64,000 nucleotides of DNA from Oligosphaera ethanolica (lineage in GTDB: Bacteria; Verrucomicrobiota; Lentisphaeria; Oligosphaerales; Oligosphaeraceae), in the NCBI RefSeq assembly GCF_030814695.1, contig NZ_JAUSVL010000001.1, forward strand, positions 3,756,227 to 3,820,226, written 5' to 3'. Within the stretch, counting starts at the first letter, position 1, and each line of letters begins with the position of its first letter. A program made the translations under genes and the position numbers. Shown here piece by piece: positions 9,560-19,448 of the stretch. The notes below the pieces were generated by a model. It was not told where the DNA came from. It saw only the letters and a program-made list of their open reading frames with translations, and did no database searches.

Positions 9560-10089
9560 TGGCCTCTTTTTGGGCTGACGCTGCCCTTAATATCTCGTAT
9601 GGTTTGAATTAGCTTGTGTAGTGACATTACGAATGCGGCAATCATCACAATGATGAAATACCATTGTATGCCAGTACGACTGGCAATCAGTAAGATAATG
9701 AGTCCCAAGGTTAATGCGCTATGATAAACCAAAGCAGGAAAAGTGTTTTGGAGACAGTATTTCAACCAAAATCGACCAGACTCCAAGGGGTTCTTGAAAG
9801 TGTTTGCGTTCAAAGCGGCCGTCTCGTTTCGGATCAACAGGCTTACACCAAACATGGCTAGAAAACATACGAATACAATTTTACCGGGCGGATTCAGCAG
9901 CCATCGTGATAAAACGGGAACTTCTGTAACCAGTGTCCCGGTAAGTGCAACGAATGTACAAGCACCAAGCAGCAAGCGGGATATTTGCTGCATACTTGTT
10001 CTGAAAGAAATGCCGAGATCATTTTGAAAGGCTTTGATGGCACTTATGCTGCAGATTCGAACAGATGCACCCAGTAGCAGGGTCATTAA
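9556..10089 (-). pseudogene. 3' part of TIR gene 4: C-terminal membrane region
   Basis: An open frame of about 176 codons with hydrophobic helices (LLLGACTFVALTGTLV, IVFVCFLAMFGVSLLI, ALTLGLIILLIA, YFIIVMIAAFVMSL). Removing the IS1634-like element (10090-11974) and one copy of its 8-bp target repeat joins it in phase with the 11975-12999 part: 1025 + 526 bases = 517 codons. It is therefore the multi-helix membrane tail of a TIR protein and not an independent gene, although an ATG close to the IS end could allow separate expression. Its stop overlaps the start of the DUF4062-NACHT gene by 4 bases (ATGA), as expected inside an operon. Confidence 0.8.
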
Positions 10090-11974
10090 CCTAAAAGTCG
10101 GCTAATTGCTACACGATTCAGTTACTCCCAGCAACTTCAGGAACAGGCGATCCCTCGCCACTGATTCAGTAGTCCAGCGGCGCGTCCCGGCATCGGTCTT
10201 GACCGACGTGGTTTCGACGCAATCAAACCAGTCGAATATCTGGGCCAGCGAGCGCTGCTCCAGCCAGTTTTTCAGACCTTTCTCCAGCTTCAGCTGCTCC
10301 TTGGTCTTGTTCTCCCCGTCGGTGCCAAGCTGTTCCTCAACCGCCTTTATCTTCTTGGTGATATAGCACCTGTAGCACAGGGCCACAAACTGGACAAATT
10401 GCCGGCCTCGCAGGGCATCCGGATACCACAGTCGTGGTCTGCGCCCGTCGACGCTTTCCTTTTCGTTCTTGAAAAGCTCCTCGATCTTTTCCCGCAGCCG
10501 GTAGTTCTCAAGGGCTTCGAAAACATCCATGGCACTATTGCTGACCAGGACGAAGTAGCCAAAGTATTTCCTGGCTCCAGCGCATTCCTCCTCATTGAAG
10601 GTCACGTGCAAGTTGCCACCACGGCCCACGCGTGACTGCACGAGATACCGGTCGATCCGTTTCTGCGCGGCCTCCGTGAACTCCGCCACGCCTTCCTCAA
10701 CCTGCCTTTTGAGTTCCATCAGTCGCTGACGGAAGCTGACCTCGTGCTTGCTGACTAGATCATTGGATTTGAATACATGAAAGTACAGCCTGCGCTGCAT
10801 AACCTCCTCGTCTCCAGCCTGTTTCTCCGCCCGCCGCCTCTGGCGCTGCCACGTGAAGGTATGCATGACTGACAAGGATGCGCCGGAAACGGCGTAGTCA
10901 AAGGGGCATACCGCGCTCATCGACTCCAGTTTGTCGCGCAAGGTCTCCACGGTATCCCTTGCCATGATCACATCCGTGTCGATCAGGGTGAGGAATTTCA
11001 TATTGCGACGGCACATGTCTCGGATGTTGTCATGGCTGTAGTAGCCGGTGTCCGTCGTCACCAGCGGCTTTTCAATGTCAAAGCAGTTGAGCTGTTCGAT
11101 GGCATTGTCCAGGGCGATGACATCCGGAATATTTCCCGGCTGTTTGGCGAAGGCTATCGGTTCCCTGTCCTTGACAGAATACAGGGTCAACAACTTGATG
11201 GTGTCCAGGCCGTCACGATCCTTGTTGAAGCCCCGCCGCGCTTCCTTCTGATTCTGAGAGTACGTGGAAATGGTGGTCGAATCATAGGCGATGACGGGCT
11301 TCCTCGACAGGCGAGAGGCCCGTGCCAGAAAGTAACGCTGAATACCATCCTCGTTGCAGCCAAGTGACTTGAAGAGCTCGCCGTATACATCTTCGCTGAT
11401 GCCATACGAGTAGGGCAGATCATGCATGACCTGCCAGCTCTCGAGTCTCGGCAAGGTGTTGCCGTCCGTGCCGAGCCAGTAGCGAGCGATGGACAGAATC
11501 TTGTCGGCATCGCCATGGCTGAAACTGGAGCGAACATCCTGGTCGATCAGGGAACCGCGACCGGCCCATTCCAGAATGTCCGTCAGACCCACGTGCCGAC
11601 GGATGGCTACGGCCTGCGCAGCTCCGAGCCCATTGGACTTCCGCGGCCGAGTCGGTACGACGTCGGCGCTTCCTGGAAGGATTTTGCCAATCAGTTTGCT
11701 TGCGCTGGTCACGGTTTTCCTGGTCTTCTGGTCGTAGTGAGTGGTGCGCTCGTAAACGTAGGTAATCCCGCTTTTGCGCTTGATGCGAGACTGACTGACG
11801 TGGACTTTTCCTGAATACGGCCTTGGCATCGTGTTCTCCTTTGCTTAACGTGTAGCAATAATTACTTTGATTGCTACATGTTAAAATGCAAGTAAAAAGC
11901 CCAACTTTTCCCGTGGAAAAATTGGGCTGCGCGCGTTTTCAGCGATTTCGTGCGACAACTAGCCGACTTTTAGG
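10090..11974 (-). mobile_element. IS1634-like insertion sequence in TIR gene 4
   Basis: The ends are CCTAAAAGTCGGCTA at 10090 and its reverse complement ending at 11974. The 8-bp repeat GTCATTAA lies directly outside both ends (10082-10089 and 11975-11982). The element is 1885 bp with one transposase gene. AT-rich sequence between the transposase start and the right end probably holds its promoter. Confidence 0.9.
10102..11829 (-). CDS. IS1634-like (IS4 superfamily) transposase
   Basis: A 575-residue DDE transposase. Visible catalytic-region motifs are VIAYDSTTISTYS (first Asp), ITT-type strand PLVTTDTGYYSHDN (second Asp) and NYRLREKIEELFKNEK, which is the Y-R-E-K signature of IS4-superfamily enzymes. 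The N-terminus (PYSGKVHVSQSRIKRKSGITY) and the length, longer than classical IS4, fit the IS1634 group. The stop lies within about 10 bases of the element tip. The gene is intact, so this copy may be functional. Confidence 0.88.
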   Translation of the reverse strand: MPRPYSGKVHVSQSRIKRKSGITYVYERTTHYDQKTRKTVTSASKLIGKILPGSADVVPTRPRKSNGLGAAQAVAIRRHVGLTDILEWAGRGSLIDQDVRSSFSHGDADKILSIARYWLGTDGNTLPRLESWQVMHDLPYSYGISEDVYGELFKSLGCNEDGIQRYFLARASRLSRKPVIAYDSTTISTYSQNQKEARRGFNKDRDGLDTIKLLTLYSVKDREPIAFAKQPGNIPDVIALDNAIEQLNCFDIEKPLVTTDTGYYSHDNIRDMCRRNMKFLTLIDTDVIMARDTVETLRDKLESMSAVCPFDYAVSGASLSVMHTFTWQRQRRRAEKQAGDEEVMQRRLYFHVFKSNDLVSKHEVSFRQRLMELKRQVEEGVAEFTEAAQKRIDRYLVQSRVGRGGNLHVTFNEEECAGARKYFGYFVLVSNSAMDVFEALENYRLREKIEELFKNEKESVDGRRPRLWYPDALRGRQFVQFVALCYRCYITKKIKAVEEQLGTDGENKTKEQLKLEKGLKNWLEQRSLAQIFDWFDCVETTSVKTDAGTRRWTTESVARDRLFLKLLGVTESCSN

Positions 11975-12999
11975 GTCATTAAAGAAAGCTTAAGAACTAG
12001 ATGCAAAGTAGTTGGATACCAACAGAGTCCAGCAAGCAGCAGCGCGGGATACATAATCTTTACGGGATCAAAGACTCTAGGAAAGCCTCCTGTTTCAAGT
12101 GTGTTGACAATCCGATCCATTAACGGTGCCAGCCGATGAAATGCGGCCTCATCACACTTATCAAGTACCCCAAACGTGATAAGATATTCCAAAACACATT
12201 TATGTTCCTCAGAATACAGTGAAATAGAGTATTTTCTTTCCCAACGCTTACCCAATCCGAAACTGTCCATATCAACTTGTCTAGTAAACGCTGCATGGCT
12301 GTGATTCCCAATAGACAGCAGGTGCAGACCGCATACCTTTGCCGGTTCATTGGAATTCAGTTTTTTGACCACTGCGCACACCGCGCCATAGACCGCACGA
12401 TCATTGGAATCCGCACCCTCAGTGCGAATTGGGATCAATTCATTGTCTGGGCCAATGCTTATCGTCAGCAAGACGTTGTGTCCTTCAATCCTTGCCAAAA
12501 AAGGGCAATAAACCGTATCAGGCGCAGTCGAAGGAATTACATTGTGAGGGGCGGAAATCCATTCTGAGCCCAGTTTCAGAGAAAAGTCCTGCCCATAATA
12601 ATCGTATTTGTATTCGGTAGCATTATTAGAAGCATTCAGTACAGTCTGCAATCCGGGATGCCCCAGATGGTTTCCGAGAAACTCAAGCACATCTGCATAG
12701 TTGTTGCTGAATTGATGTCTGGGGGCATTAGCCAGGCTTTGGTGTGCGAGACTCTTTTCTTTTGCCTCTTCGTCCAAATCAATAATGAGGACGCTTTCGG
12801 GATTCTGAGCATGCTTTGTAAAGCTATCCAGCTCCCCAAGGCAGTGATGTGAAGCAAAGTATCCTTTACCAAGAAAGCAGATAAGCATCTTGCTGTCTTT
12901 AACTCCCTGGTCAATATAGTGCTGAAAATCATCATAATTATCAATAACGATTTCACAGCCGTCCCATAACTTGATGGTGGCTTCGTAAAAAAAAGGATT
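11975..12999 (-). pseudogene. Middle part of TIR gene 4: most of the TIR domain plus the shared C-terminal domain
   Basis: This frame lies between two insertions. It starts inside a TIR domain (EATIKLWDGCEIVIDNYDDF...IDQGVKDSKMLICFLGKGYF). The catalytic glutamate is in SHHCLGELDSF. The same C-terminal domain as in the ankyrin-TIR protein follows (CGLHLLSIGNHSHAAFTRQ, RKYSISLYSEE). A membrane region begins near the end and continues beyond the IS1634-like element into 9556-10089. The first TIR strand and helix are missing here and lie at 20632-20746, beyond the IS4-type element. Base composition is clearly more AT-rich than in the 34-54 kb region. Confidence 0.82.
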
Positions 13000-13044
13000 C
13001 ACGGCATCTTAATGGTAGCCTAGTAAGCAACCATAGGAGGTACC

Positions 13045-13328
13045 ATGAATCCACTAAAAAGTACTGTGTCAGTCCTCGCGCAGATTGCAAGCTGGATACC
13101 TGACCGGATTATCGACAACCTCGCCAAAAAGTACAAAATCCAGACACGGGCCTTCAGCGCCACCAGCCATGTAATGGCTATGCTTTACGCGCATCTGGCG
13201 CATTCATTAAGTCTGAACGACATCTGTGACAGCCTTCACAACCATGCCGGCCCACTTGCTCAGATACGCAACTGCACGCCTCCGAGCAGGAACGGCCTCT
13301 CTCACGCCAACAAGACCCGCAATGCGGA
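13045..13328 (+). pseudogene. IS4-family transposase, N-terminal part (DUF4372)
   Basis: The first 94 codons of a DUF4372-containing IS4 transposase (IASWIPDRIIDNLAKKY, FSATSHVMAMLYAHL, LSLNDICDSL). The AGGAGG ribosome-binding site is placed well for ATG 13045. The frame is broken by the IS66 element at 13329. After removal of that element and one AATGCGGA copy it runs in phase into 19449 (NKTRNA|DMAEELFWKVY). Confidence 0.9.
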
Positions 13329-13452
13329 GTAAGCGTTCGCCCAGCCCATATCCCCGCATGTGTTTCGCGTGATTACATTAGCACCTGAACGCGAAAAGCC
13401 CCGGTCCGCGTGAAGCGGATCGGGGCGGTGGCGCGATAGTGTGCGAGTGGTG

Positions 13453-13676
13453 TCAGTTGCGTGCGGGAGTCCAGTTGTGTGGCAGCAAGGAGTCAATGTC
13501 GTCATGCCGGGTGGTGCCGAGGCGGGTGAGGACGTCCTCGAGCCAGGCCTTGAAGTCGACTTTGTTGTCTTTGCAGGTGGCCACGAGGCTGGCGATGATG
13601 GCGGATTTCTCGCCGCCGCGTTCGTTGCCAACAAAGAGCCAATTTTTGCGTTTATGCCAAGCTTGGCATAAACGAA
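13453..13676 (-). pseudogene. tnpC: IS66 transposase TnpC, C-terminal part (copy 1)
   Basis: Reads KNWLFVGNERGGEKSAIIAS and on to a stop, ending LLPHNWTPARN, the standard IS66 transposase C-terminal domain. It is separated from the main body (17150-18620) by the RIT element, so TnpC cannot be made whole. The RIT inserted next to the GGACGCAA codons for the GR(K/N)N motif. Confidence 0.85.
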
Positions 13677-13677
13677 A
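13646..13677. repeat. Near-perfect 32-bp palindrome next to the RIT element
   Basis: Its centre is TTTATGCCAAGCTTGGC followed by the mirror half. The same palindrome, perfect over 32 bp, adjoins the RIT derivative at 27387-27418. It is not part of normal tnpC sequence, where GGACGC AAA AAT TGG would be continuous, so it came with the RIT insertion. Confidence 0.7.
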
Positions 13678-13842
13678 TAATGCGGAGTTCGGGATTATGC
13701 GGAGTAACGTGGAGCATAGGCCTGGAGCATGTTGGCCCTCAAGGAGAAACAGGTTTATGACTCTATCAGTCGCTTGACATAATACGGTATGCGTTCTCCT
13801 GGCGCCCCAGCGCCATGCCATTAACTCAACAGGAGAACGCCA

Positions 13843-15099
13843 ATGTCACTGCCACGCACCATCCATGACCTCTCACCTTGTTTTCTCGGCCTCGACGCGG
13901 CGAGACGCCTCGCGGATATCTCCAAATACCTCACGGACCGCGGGCATTCGCCGGCTACGGTTCGGAACTACGTCCGATGTGTCGAACATTTTGAGCGTTG
14001 GTTTGCCACGGAAAACCAGCTCCACGCCGGGTTCGGCGAGGAGGCTATTCGGGAGTTTCTTGTTGCCCACCTCCCGAAATGCTCGTGCCCGCCTCCCGTA
14101 GTAACCCACATACACAACGTCCGCGCAGCACTTAACCACTTCTTACGTATGCTCCAGCATCAGGGGCTGATCGTTTCCAATGCGAGCGTTCCGCCCACAC
14201 CCGTGGATCGGGAGATGGCAGCCTTTGATGAGTACCTCATTGAAGTATGTGGCGCTGCACTACAGACGAGGATTTACCGTCGGCGATATGCCAGGGGATT
14301 CCTATCCTCCCTCTTTGGTGCGGGACCCGTTGACATCTGTGCCATCCTCCCCCAAGACGTAATGGGCTACGTCGCGAGGCAGGCGGAGGTCTGTAAAGCT
14401 GGAACCGTCAAAGTTATCGCTTCGTCGCTTCGGAGTTACTTCCGATTCCTCGTCCTTCGTGGTGCCTGTGATGGACGTCTGGTCGGTGCCGTACCTACGG
14501 TTCCTCAGTGGCGTCTGGTATCAGTTCCCAAGTACCTGGAAGCCGAGGAAGTAGATGCATTGCTGCAGACGTTCGACCTGTCGACCGCGACAGGCTTGCG
14601 TGACCACGCTATGGCGTTGCTTATGGTTCACCTTGGCTTGAGGACTCAGGAGGTGGCCGGTCTAATTCTCGGAAGCATTGATTGGCGTGGAGGCTATATC
14701 CGGGTCTCCGAAAGCAAGACGAGAAGAGAACGGGTTTTGCCACTGCCGCAGTCTGTAGGAGAGGCTGTGGCAACGTACCTCCAGGGAGGGCGTCCAGCCT
14801 CAACAAGTCCATCTTTGTTTCTACGCCACATCATCTCCCCAGGCACACCCGTGACTACGGCCATTGTTCGTGGCGTCATACGTCGAGCCTGTGCCCGGGT
14901 AGGCATCTTCCCACCTCGAGCCGGCCCCCACGCGCTACGCCACACGGCGGCGACAAGACTTGTGCGGCATGGAGTCCCCCTGCCGGACATCGCCGACATC
15001 CTGGGACACGGATGCATCGACACAACTGCCATCTACGCCAAAGTGGACCTACCCAGGTTGGCTCAGGTTACTCTCCCGTGGCCGGGGGTGTCGCCATGA
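13843..15099 (+). CDS. Tyrosine recombinase, first of RIT trio
   Basis: A 418-residue integrase-family protein. An N-terminal SAM-like helical domain (LADISKYLTDRGHSPATVRNY) is followed by a catalytic domain with the arginine in HLGLRTQEVAGL, HALRHTAATRL (H-x-x-R), GHGCIDTTAIYAKVD for the final histidine/tryptophan position, and the nucleophilic tyrosine (IYAK). All key residues are present. An AGGAG site precedes ATG 13843, and the stop overlaps the next start (ATGA). In RIT elements the three recombinases are thought to act together on the element's own ends; the mechanism has not been worked out. Confidence 0.9.
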   Translation: MSLPRTIHDLSPCFLGLDAARRLADISKYLTDRGHSPATVRNYVRCVEHFERWFATENQLHAGFGEEAIREFLVAHLPKCSCPPPVVTHIHNVRAALNHFLRMLQHQGLIVSNASVPPTPVDREMAAFDEYLIEVCGAALQTRIYRRRYARGFLSSLFGAGPVDICAILPQDVMGYVARQAEVCKAGTVKVIASSLRSYFRFLVLRGACDGRLVGAVPTVPQWRLVSVPKYLEAEEVDALLQTFDLSTATGLRDHAMALLMVHLGLRTQEVAGLILGSIDWRGGYIRVSESKTRRERVLPLPQSVGEAVATYLQGGRPASTSPSLFLRHIISPGTPVTTAIVRGVIRRACARVGIFPPRAGPHALRHTAATRLVRHGVPLPDIADILGHGCIDTTAIYAKVDLPRLAQVTLPWPGVSP

Positions 15100-16034
15100 A
15101 ACGACGCACCATCACCTCGTTTGCCCAGGAGTACCTGCGCTATCGCCACAGCCTCGGATTCAGGCTCAAGATCGAGGGGCCTCTGCTGATGAAGTTCGCA
15201 ACTTTTGCCGACGCTGAAGCCGAGGATGGACGCCTCGATACGACGCTCGCCCTCCGCTGGGCACGACTTCCTGGCGCAGCTTCTCCTCTCTATTGGGCGA
15301 GACGGCTCGAGATCGTACGGTGCTTCGCCCGATACCTTCTAGTCTTTGACTGCAGGACACAGGTACCGCCCAAAGGGATATTGGGTCCCGCGCACCGGCG
15401 CATATCGCCACACATCTACACCGAGCAGGAACTGAAAGCGCTGATCAATGCGTGTGTCGAGCTCGAACCTGTCGACGGGCTGCGTCCGCACACCTATGCC
15501 ACGCTATTCGGCCTATTGGCTTCTACTGGCCTCCGGATATCTGAAGCGCTATGCCTTGAAGACTTTGACGTTGACCTGAGGAACAGCGTGTTGAGTATCC
15601 GCGAGACGAAGTTTCACAAGTCGCGTTTGGTGCCTGTGCATCCATCCGTTCGGGACCAGCTTACCACCTACAGACGCATGCGCATACAACATTGTCCCCA
15701 CCCCTCTAGTTGCAGTTTTTTCCTTTCGGACCGTGGGGCTGCCTTGCCGTATTCAACGGTCAGACATGTCTTCCGAGCTATCGTGCGTCATCTCGGCTGG
15801 GAACCGCAAGACGGGCGCCGTTGCCCACGGATATACGACCTTCGCCACACCTTTGCCTCTCGTCGTCTCGCCACATGGCAGCAGGAAGGCGCCGACCTCA
15901 GAGCGATGCTGCCTGCTTTGTCGACGTATATGGGGCACGTGAAGGTATCTGACACCTATTGGTATCTCAGTGCCATCCCTGAGCTCTTCGCCGAAGCGAC
16001 AAGCTCTTTTGAACAGTTTGCCCATCCCAAATGA
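15096..16034 (+). CDS. Tyrosine recombinase, second of RIT trio
   Basis: A 312-residue integrase-family protein. The N-terminal part MKRRTITSFAQEYLRYRHSL is typical of the second RIT recombinase. Catalytic motifs are ASTGLRISEALCLE (Arg), YDLRHTFASRRL (H-x-x-R form), YMGHVKVSDTYWYL (His and Tyr). ATG 15096 overlaps the stop of the first recombinase by 4 bases, and the stop at 16032-16034 overlaps the third start in the same way. The upstream open frame in this phase is only a shadow of the first gene. Confidence 0.9.
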   Translation: MKRRTITSFAQEYLRYRHSLGFRLKIEGPLLMKFATFADAEAEDGRLDTTLALRWARLPGAASPLYWARRLEIVRCFARYLLVFDCRTQVPPKGILGPAHRRISPHIYTEQELKALINACVELEPVDGLRPHTYATLFGLLASTGLRISEALCLEDFDVDLRNSVLSIRETKFHKSRLVPVHPSVRDQLTTYRRMRIQHCPHPSSCSFFLSDRGAALPYSTVRHVFRAIVRHLGWEPQDGRRCPRIYDLRHTFASRRLATWQQEGADLRAMLPALSTYMGHVKVSDTYWYLSAIPELFAEATSSFEQFAHPK

Positions 16035-17053
16035 GGAATATCACGATGAACCAACGATCTTCTCCGCCTTGCTTCGCGGCTATCCTGCAAGACTTTTTCT
16101 GTCGTTATCTGATCGACCAGCGGAATCTCAGCGCGCAAACGGTCGCGTCTTACCGGGACACATTTCGCCTGTTGCTCACCTTCGCACACGAGCGTAGGAA
16201 CAGGGAGCCCGCAAAACTCACTCTTTCGGACCTTGATGCGTGTTTCGTGCTGGAGTTCCTGCACTATCTTGAACGGGAGAGAGGCAACGTTGTTCGCACC
16301 AGAAACGTCCGCTTAGCAGCTATCAGGTCGTTCATCAAGTATGCGGCGCTTCGTGACCCTGCTTCGCTGGCAGACGCGCAATCCCTGCTGGCGATACCGC
16401 TCAAAAGGGCTGATCGCAAGATCGTCGGATACCTTTCTCGAACCGAGATGGAGGCCGTTCTACTGGCTCCCGATCCAACGACGTGGTCAGGAAGACGGGA
16501 CCGAGTGATGTTTGCGACATTCTACAACACGGGCGCCAGAGTGTCGGAAATCATCCAGTTGCAGGTCGCAGATGTCGAGCTCGAACGCTCCCGGAGTATC
16601 AGGCTTCACGGAAAGGGGCGCAAAGAACGCATCACACCAATCTGGAAGACCACGGCCAGACAACTCCAGCAGTGGCTCCAGGCCCAAAGAGCGACTCCCG
16701 GTGATCCCGTGTTCCCCAATCGGAAAGGACAAGTGATGACCCGAAGCGGCGTCGAGTACCGCCTGCGGTTGGCCGTCAATGCGGCAGCAGAAATATGCCC
16801 CTCATTGGCCGAACGGAACGTGTCGCCGCACACGCTCCGGCACACCACGGCAATGCACCTGCTTCAGTCTGGAGTGGATCCAACCGTGATCGCGCTCTGG
16901 CTCGGACATGAGAGCCCCACGACCACGCACATTTACGTGGAAGCGGACCTCACGATGAAAGAGCGTGCTCTCGCTACACTGCAAGAGCCAAGCGACCAAC
17001 CCGTCCGTTACTCCCCGCCTGACGATCTATTGTCCTTTCTGGAGTCTCTTTGA
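16031..17053 (+). CDS. Tyrosine recombinase, third of RIT trio
   Basis: A 340-residue integrase-family protein resembling XerC/D-like phage integrases. An N-terminal SAM-like domain (FFCRYLIDQRNLSAQTVASYRD) and a catalytic domain with NTGARVSEIIQLQ (Arg), HGKGRKERITPI (Lys hairpin), SPHTLRHTTAMHLL (H-x-x-R), LGHESPTTTHIYVEAD (His, Tyr). It ends at LLSFLESL, 67 bases before the right inverted repeat. A fragment of its 3' end survives in the second IS66 copy. Confidence 0.92.
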   Translation: MRNITMNQRSSPPCFAAILQDFFCRYLIDQRNLSAQTVASYRDTFRLLLTFAHERRNREPAKLTLSDLDACFVLEFLHYLERERGNVVRTRNVRLAAIRSFIKYAALRDPASLADAQSLLAIPLKRADRKIVGYLSRTEMEAVLLAPDPTTWSGRRDRVMFATFYNTGARVSEIIQLQVADVELERSRSIRLHGKGRKERITPIWKTTARQLQQWLQAQRATPGDPVFPNRKGQVMTRSGVEYRLRLAVNAAAEICPSLAERNVSPHTLRHTTAMHLLQSGVDPTVIALWLGHESPTTTHIYVEADLTMKERALATLQEPSDQPVRYSPPDDLLSFLESL

Positions 17054-17149
17054 TTATGCAGAGCGAAAACCGTGCGACAGACCGCAATTGATGCCGGACA
17101 AGCTTCGTCCGGAGGCCCTCACTCCGCATAATCCCGAACTCCGCATTAT

Positions 17150-18620
17150 TGCGTCCGAGTGCCCATGGGCGGATGGCGTTCTCGGCCGGATTGTTGTCGA
17201 TGTTCACGCGTGGGTCACTCAGGAACACGGAGAGCTCCTGGCGTTGCTTGAGCGCGTAGACGGCGGCCCGGACGAGCATGGAGGTCGGTGGCAGACGCCG
17301 GCGGACGATGTCGTCGCACAGCGCGAAGAACTGCTCGACCAGCTCCGCCGAATTGGCCCGCTGCTTCCCGCGCGTCTCGGTCAGGGATGGGACGACGATG
17401 TTGAGCTCGCCGCCGGCCCGCGCGGCCTCGGCGTCCTTGACCTCGTCAGCGGCCCGCGCCTCGTTGTCGTACATGATCCGGATCAGCTTCAGGGCCGTCA
17501 GGCGCTGCTCGTTGTCCAGTTCAGGCACCTCGTAGAACTTGCGGCGCACGTGCGCCCAGCAGGCGGCGCGGGTTCCGGGCAGCTTGTCGTAGCCCGTATA
17601 GGCATCACTGATGAATATACCGGCGTAATTTCCGAGGATTTTTTGCGCTTCGCCCTGACCTCGCCCGGGCGAAAAATGAAAGAGGGTGATCGGCGGGCCG
17701 ACGCCGGTCTTGCGCACCCAAAGGTAACACTTCTGACATTTTCCTTTCGCCAGCATTCGCGCGGAAGTTTCATCGGCGTGAATGACGTCGCTTTTCAGCA
17801 GCAGGTCGGTCAGGCGGTCCATGATGGGTTGAACCAGGAAGGCGATCTTGTCCGCCCAGTCGCACATGGTGCCGCGGCTCAGAGTGATGCCCTCGCGTTT
17901 GAGGTCTTCGCTCTGGCGGTAGAAGGGCATGTGGTTAACGAATTTCTCGTGGAGGACGTGAACGGGCACGCTGATGTCGAAATGGCCGCGGTCGGAGTCT
18001 TCGGACAGGACGTTCGGCAGCGGCGGCGCCATCACGACGCCCAGCTCCGGCTCGCCCGGCACCACATATTTGGCGCGCTTGATGACCAGGACGTAGAAGG
18101 GAGGACGGTATTTGAGCATTTTAGAGATGTCAAAGCCGATGAACTCCTTCCCGAGTTTGTCGGCTTCGGGGATATCAAGAATGAGGTCCTTGCGCTCGAG
18201 GTGATCGGCAAAAGGAACGCTCTTGGTATCCTTGTCGGCGGCCTTTTGCGAGCGATCATGGCCCTGAACCTGGACCTTGACCGGTTCCGGCTTGGCGGCC
18301 GTTTCCGGCACAAACAGGCCCGGCAGCAACGGGGTCTTCTCGTCGACCACGCGCTCGGAGCTTCTGCCGAAGAGCCGTTTGTTCAGCCAGGCCAACTGCA
18401 GTTCCATTTCGGCCAGACGCTGGAGGGATTTTTTCAGCGCGTCGCGTAACTCGCCGGTCTCGGCGGTGGCGATCTGCTGGATTTGTTGCAGCGTTTCACC
18501 CAGCTGGACGTTCTCGGCGGTGGCCTGCAGGAGTTGCTCACGCAGGCGGTCGTTCTCGGCGGCAAGTCGCGCGGCGTTGCCGCCGAAAAAGTTGCTAAAA
18601 TGAAACGTATCATTTTGCAT
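17150..18620 (-). pseudogene. tnpC: IS66 transposase TnpC, main body (copy 1), interrupted
   Basis: About 490 codons of an IS66 DDE transposase: a coiled-coil N-terminus (RLREQLLQATAENVQLGETL), the IS66 N-terminal and zinc-binding region (CQKCYLWVRKTG), catalytic part VIHADETSARML (Asp), FISDAYTGYDKL (Asp), and DNNPAENAIRPWALGRNN (Glu). Translation then runs into the RIT inverted repeat and ends at 16974 with foreign residues. It is about 90% like copy 2 by eye, with small clusters of differences. Confidence 0.92.
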
Positions 18621-18681
18621 GCCAATAACTTACACCAAAAACAAAACCATGCAAGCAGGTACGCAAAAAAAGATGGCGAAA

Positions 18682-19023
18682 TCACATTTTTTTTGAAAAT
18701 CTTTTGTAGTAGGCGCCCGGCTTCACGCCATCAAGCATGGCGTGAAGGTCACGCAGATCAAGCAGCAGGCGGTCGCCGACGGCTTTGGGCAGGTTGAATT
18801 GTCCCTGCTCAAGGCGCTTGCTCCAGATGGTGTAACCGTCGCCGTCCCAGTTGAGGATTTTGATCAGCGTGCGCCGGGCGTTGAGAAAGACGAAGAAATG
18901 CCCGGAAGCCGGACTCTGGGCGAGCAGCTGGCTGGAAGCCGCCGCCAGGCCGTCAAACGACTTGCGCATGTCCACGGCCTGGTGGCAAATGTAGATGCGA
19001 GCGGATGGCGGCAGGGACAACAT
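18682..19023 (-). CDS. tnpB: IS66 accessory protein TnpB (copy 1)
   Basis: 113 residues with the TnpB (IS66 Orf2) motifs RIYICHQAVDMRKSFDGLAA and FFVFLNARRTLIKILNWDGDGYTIWSKRLEQG. ATG 19023 overlaps the TGA of tnpA (TGATG), the normal IS66 coupling. TnpB is needed for IS66 transposition, but its biochemical role is not known. Confidence 0.93.
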   Translation of the reverse strand: MLSLPPSARIYICHQAVDMRKSFDGLAAASSQLLAQSPASGHFFVFLNARRTLIKILNWDGDGYTIWSKRLEQGQFNLPKAVGDRLLLDLRDLHAMLDGVKPGAYYKRFSKKM

Positions 19024-19361
19024 CAGTCCGCCTCCAGACCCGACAGGACGGCCAGCGCCCGGGACAGCACCGACGGATCGAAGCCAGCTTTCAGACTGAT
19101 CCGACAACGTCCGCACTCAATGGCCACGCCGCTGTCCGCGGCCTGCCGCGGCGGCTCGGATAGCTCCACGAGCGAAAAAGTCGGGGCAGGCGCATCAGGG
19201 ACGGACAAGCCGGCGGCGCCGTCAATCGTGGCCAGGCGGCGACGCCAGTACACCGCCTGATGATAGTTGAGCCCCTTGTCGCGACAATAGCGACTCAAAG
19301 GCATCCCGGACGACGAATGGGCGGACAAGGCGTCACGCCAGGCAGTTTCACGGTCGGTCAT
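19023..19361 (-). CDS. tnpA: IS66 accessory protein TnpA (copy 1)
   Basis: 112 residues beginning MTDRETAWRDALSAHSSSGM. It has a helix-turn-helix-like N-terminus (SRYCRDKGLNYHQAVYWRRRL) as in IS66 TnpA/Orf1 proteins and a variable C-terminal part. First gene of the IS66 operon, starting 87 bases inside the terminal repeat. It differs from copy 2 at only a few residues. Confidence 0.9.
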   Translation of the reverse strand: MTDRETAWRDALSAHSSSGMPLSRYCRDKGLNYHQAVYWRRRLATIDGAAGLSVPDAPAPTFSLVELSEPPRQAADSGVAIECGRCRISLKAGFDPSVLSRALAVLSGLEAD

Positions 19362-19448
19362 TGGGCAGTCTCCTTGCTTGGTTTCAGGACTGCCAATTAA
19401 CCTAAATGCTTCAGATTTTCCTGCTTAATGGGCTGGGCGAACGCTTAC

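Larger units (their letters stand above)
13677..17149 (+). mobile_element. RIT (recombinase-in-trio) element
   Basis: A 3473-bp unit with perfect 29-bp inverted repeats at 13677-13705 and 17121-17149. Each repeat contains two direct copies of ATGCGGAGT. Inside are three tyrosine recombinase genes in the same direction with 4-base ATGA overlaps. This is the published RIT architecture. It is inserted in tnpC of an IS66 element. Confidence 0.9.
13329..19448 (-). mobile_element. IS66-family element, copy 1, carrying a RIT element
   Basis: The terminal inverted repeats GTAAGCGTTCGCCCAGCCC start at 13329 and end at 19448; GTAA ends are typical of IS66. The 8-bp target duplication AATGCGGA lies at 13321-13328 and 19449-19456. 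It contains tnpA, tnpB and a tnpC gene split by the RIT element at 13677-17149. Without the RIT element it would be about 2.6 kb, the usual IS66 size. Confidence 0.93.

Noticed and set aside
16965..18449. Long frame opposite IS66 tnpC (also 25472-27073)
   Set aside because: Antisense shadow of a GC-rich gene; it appears in both IS66 copies only because tnpC does.
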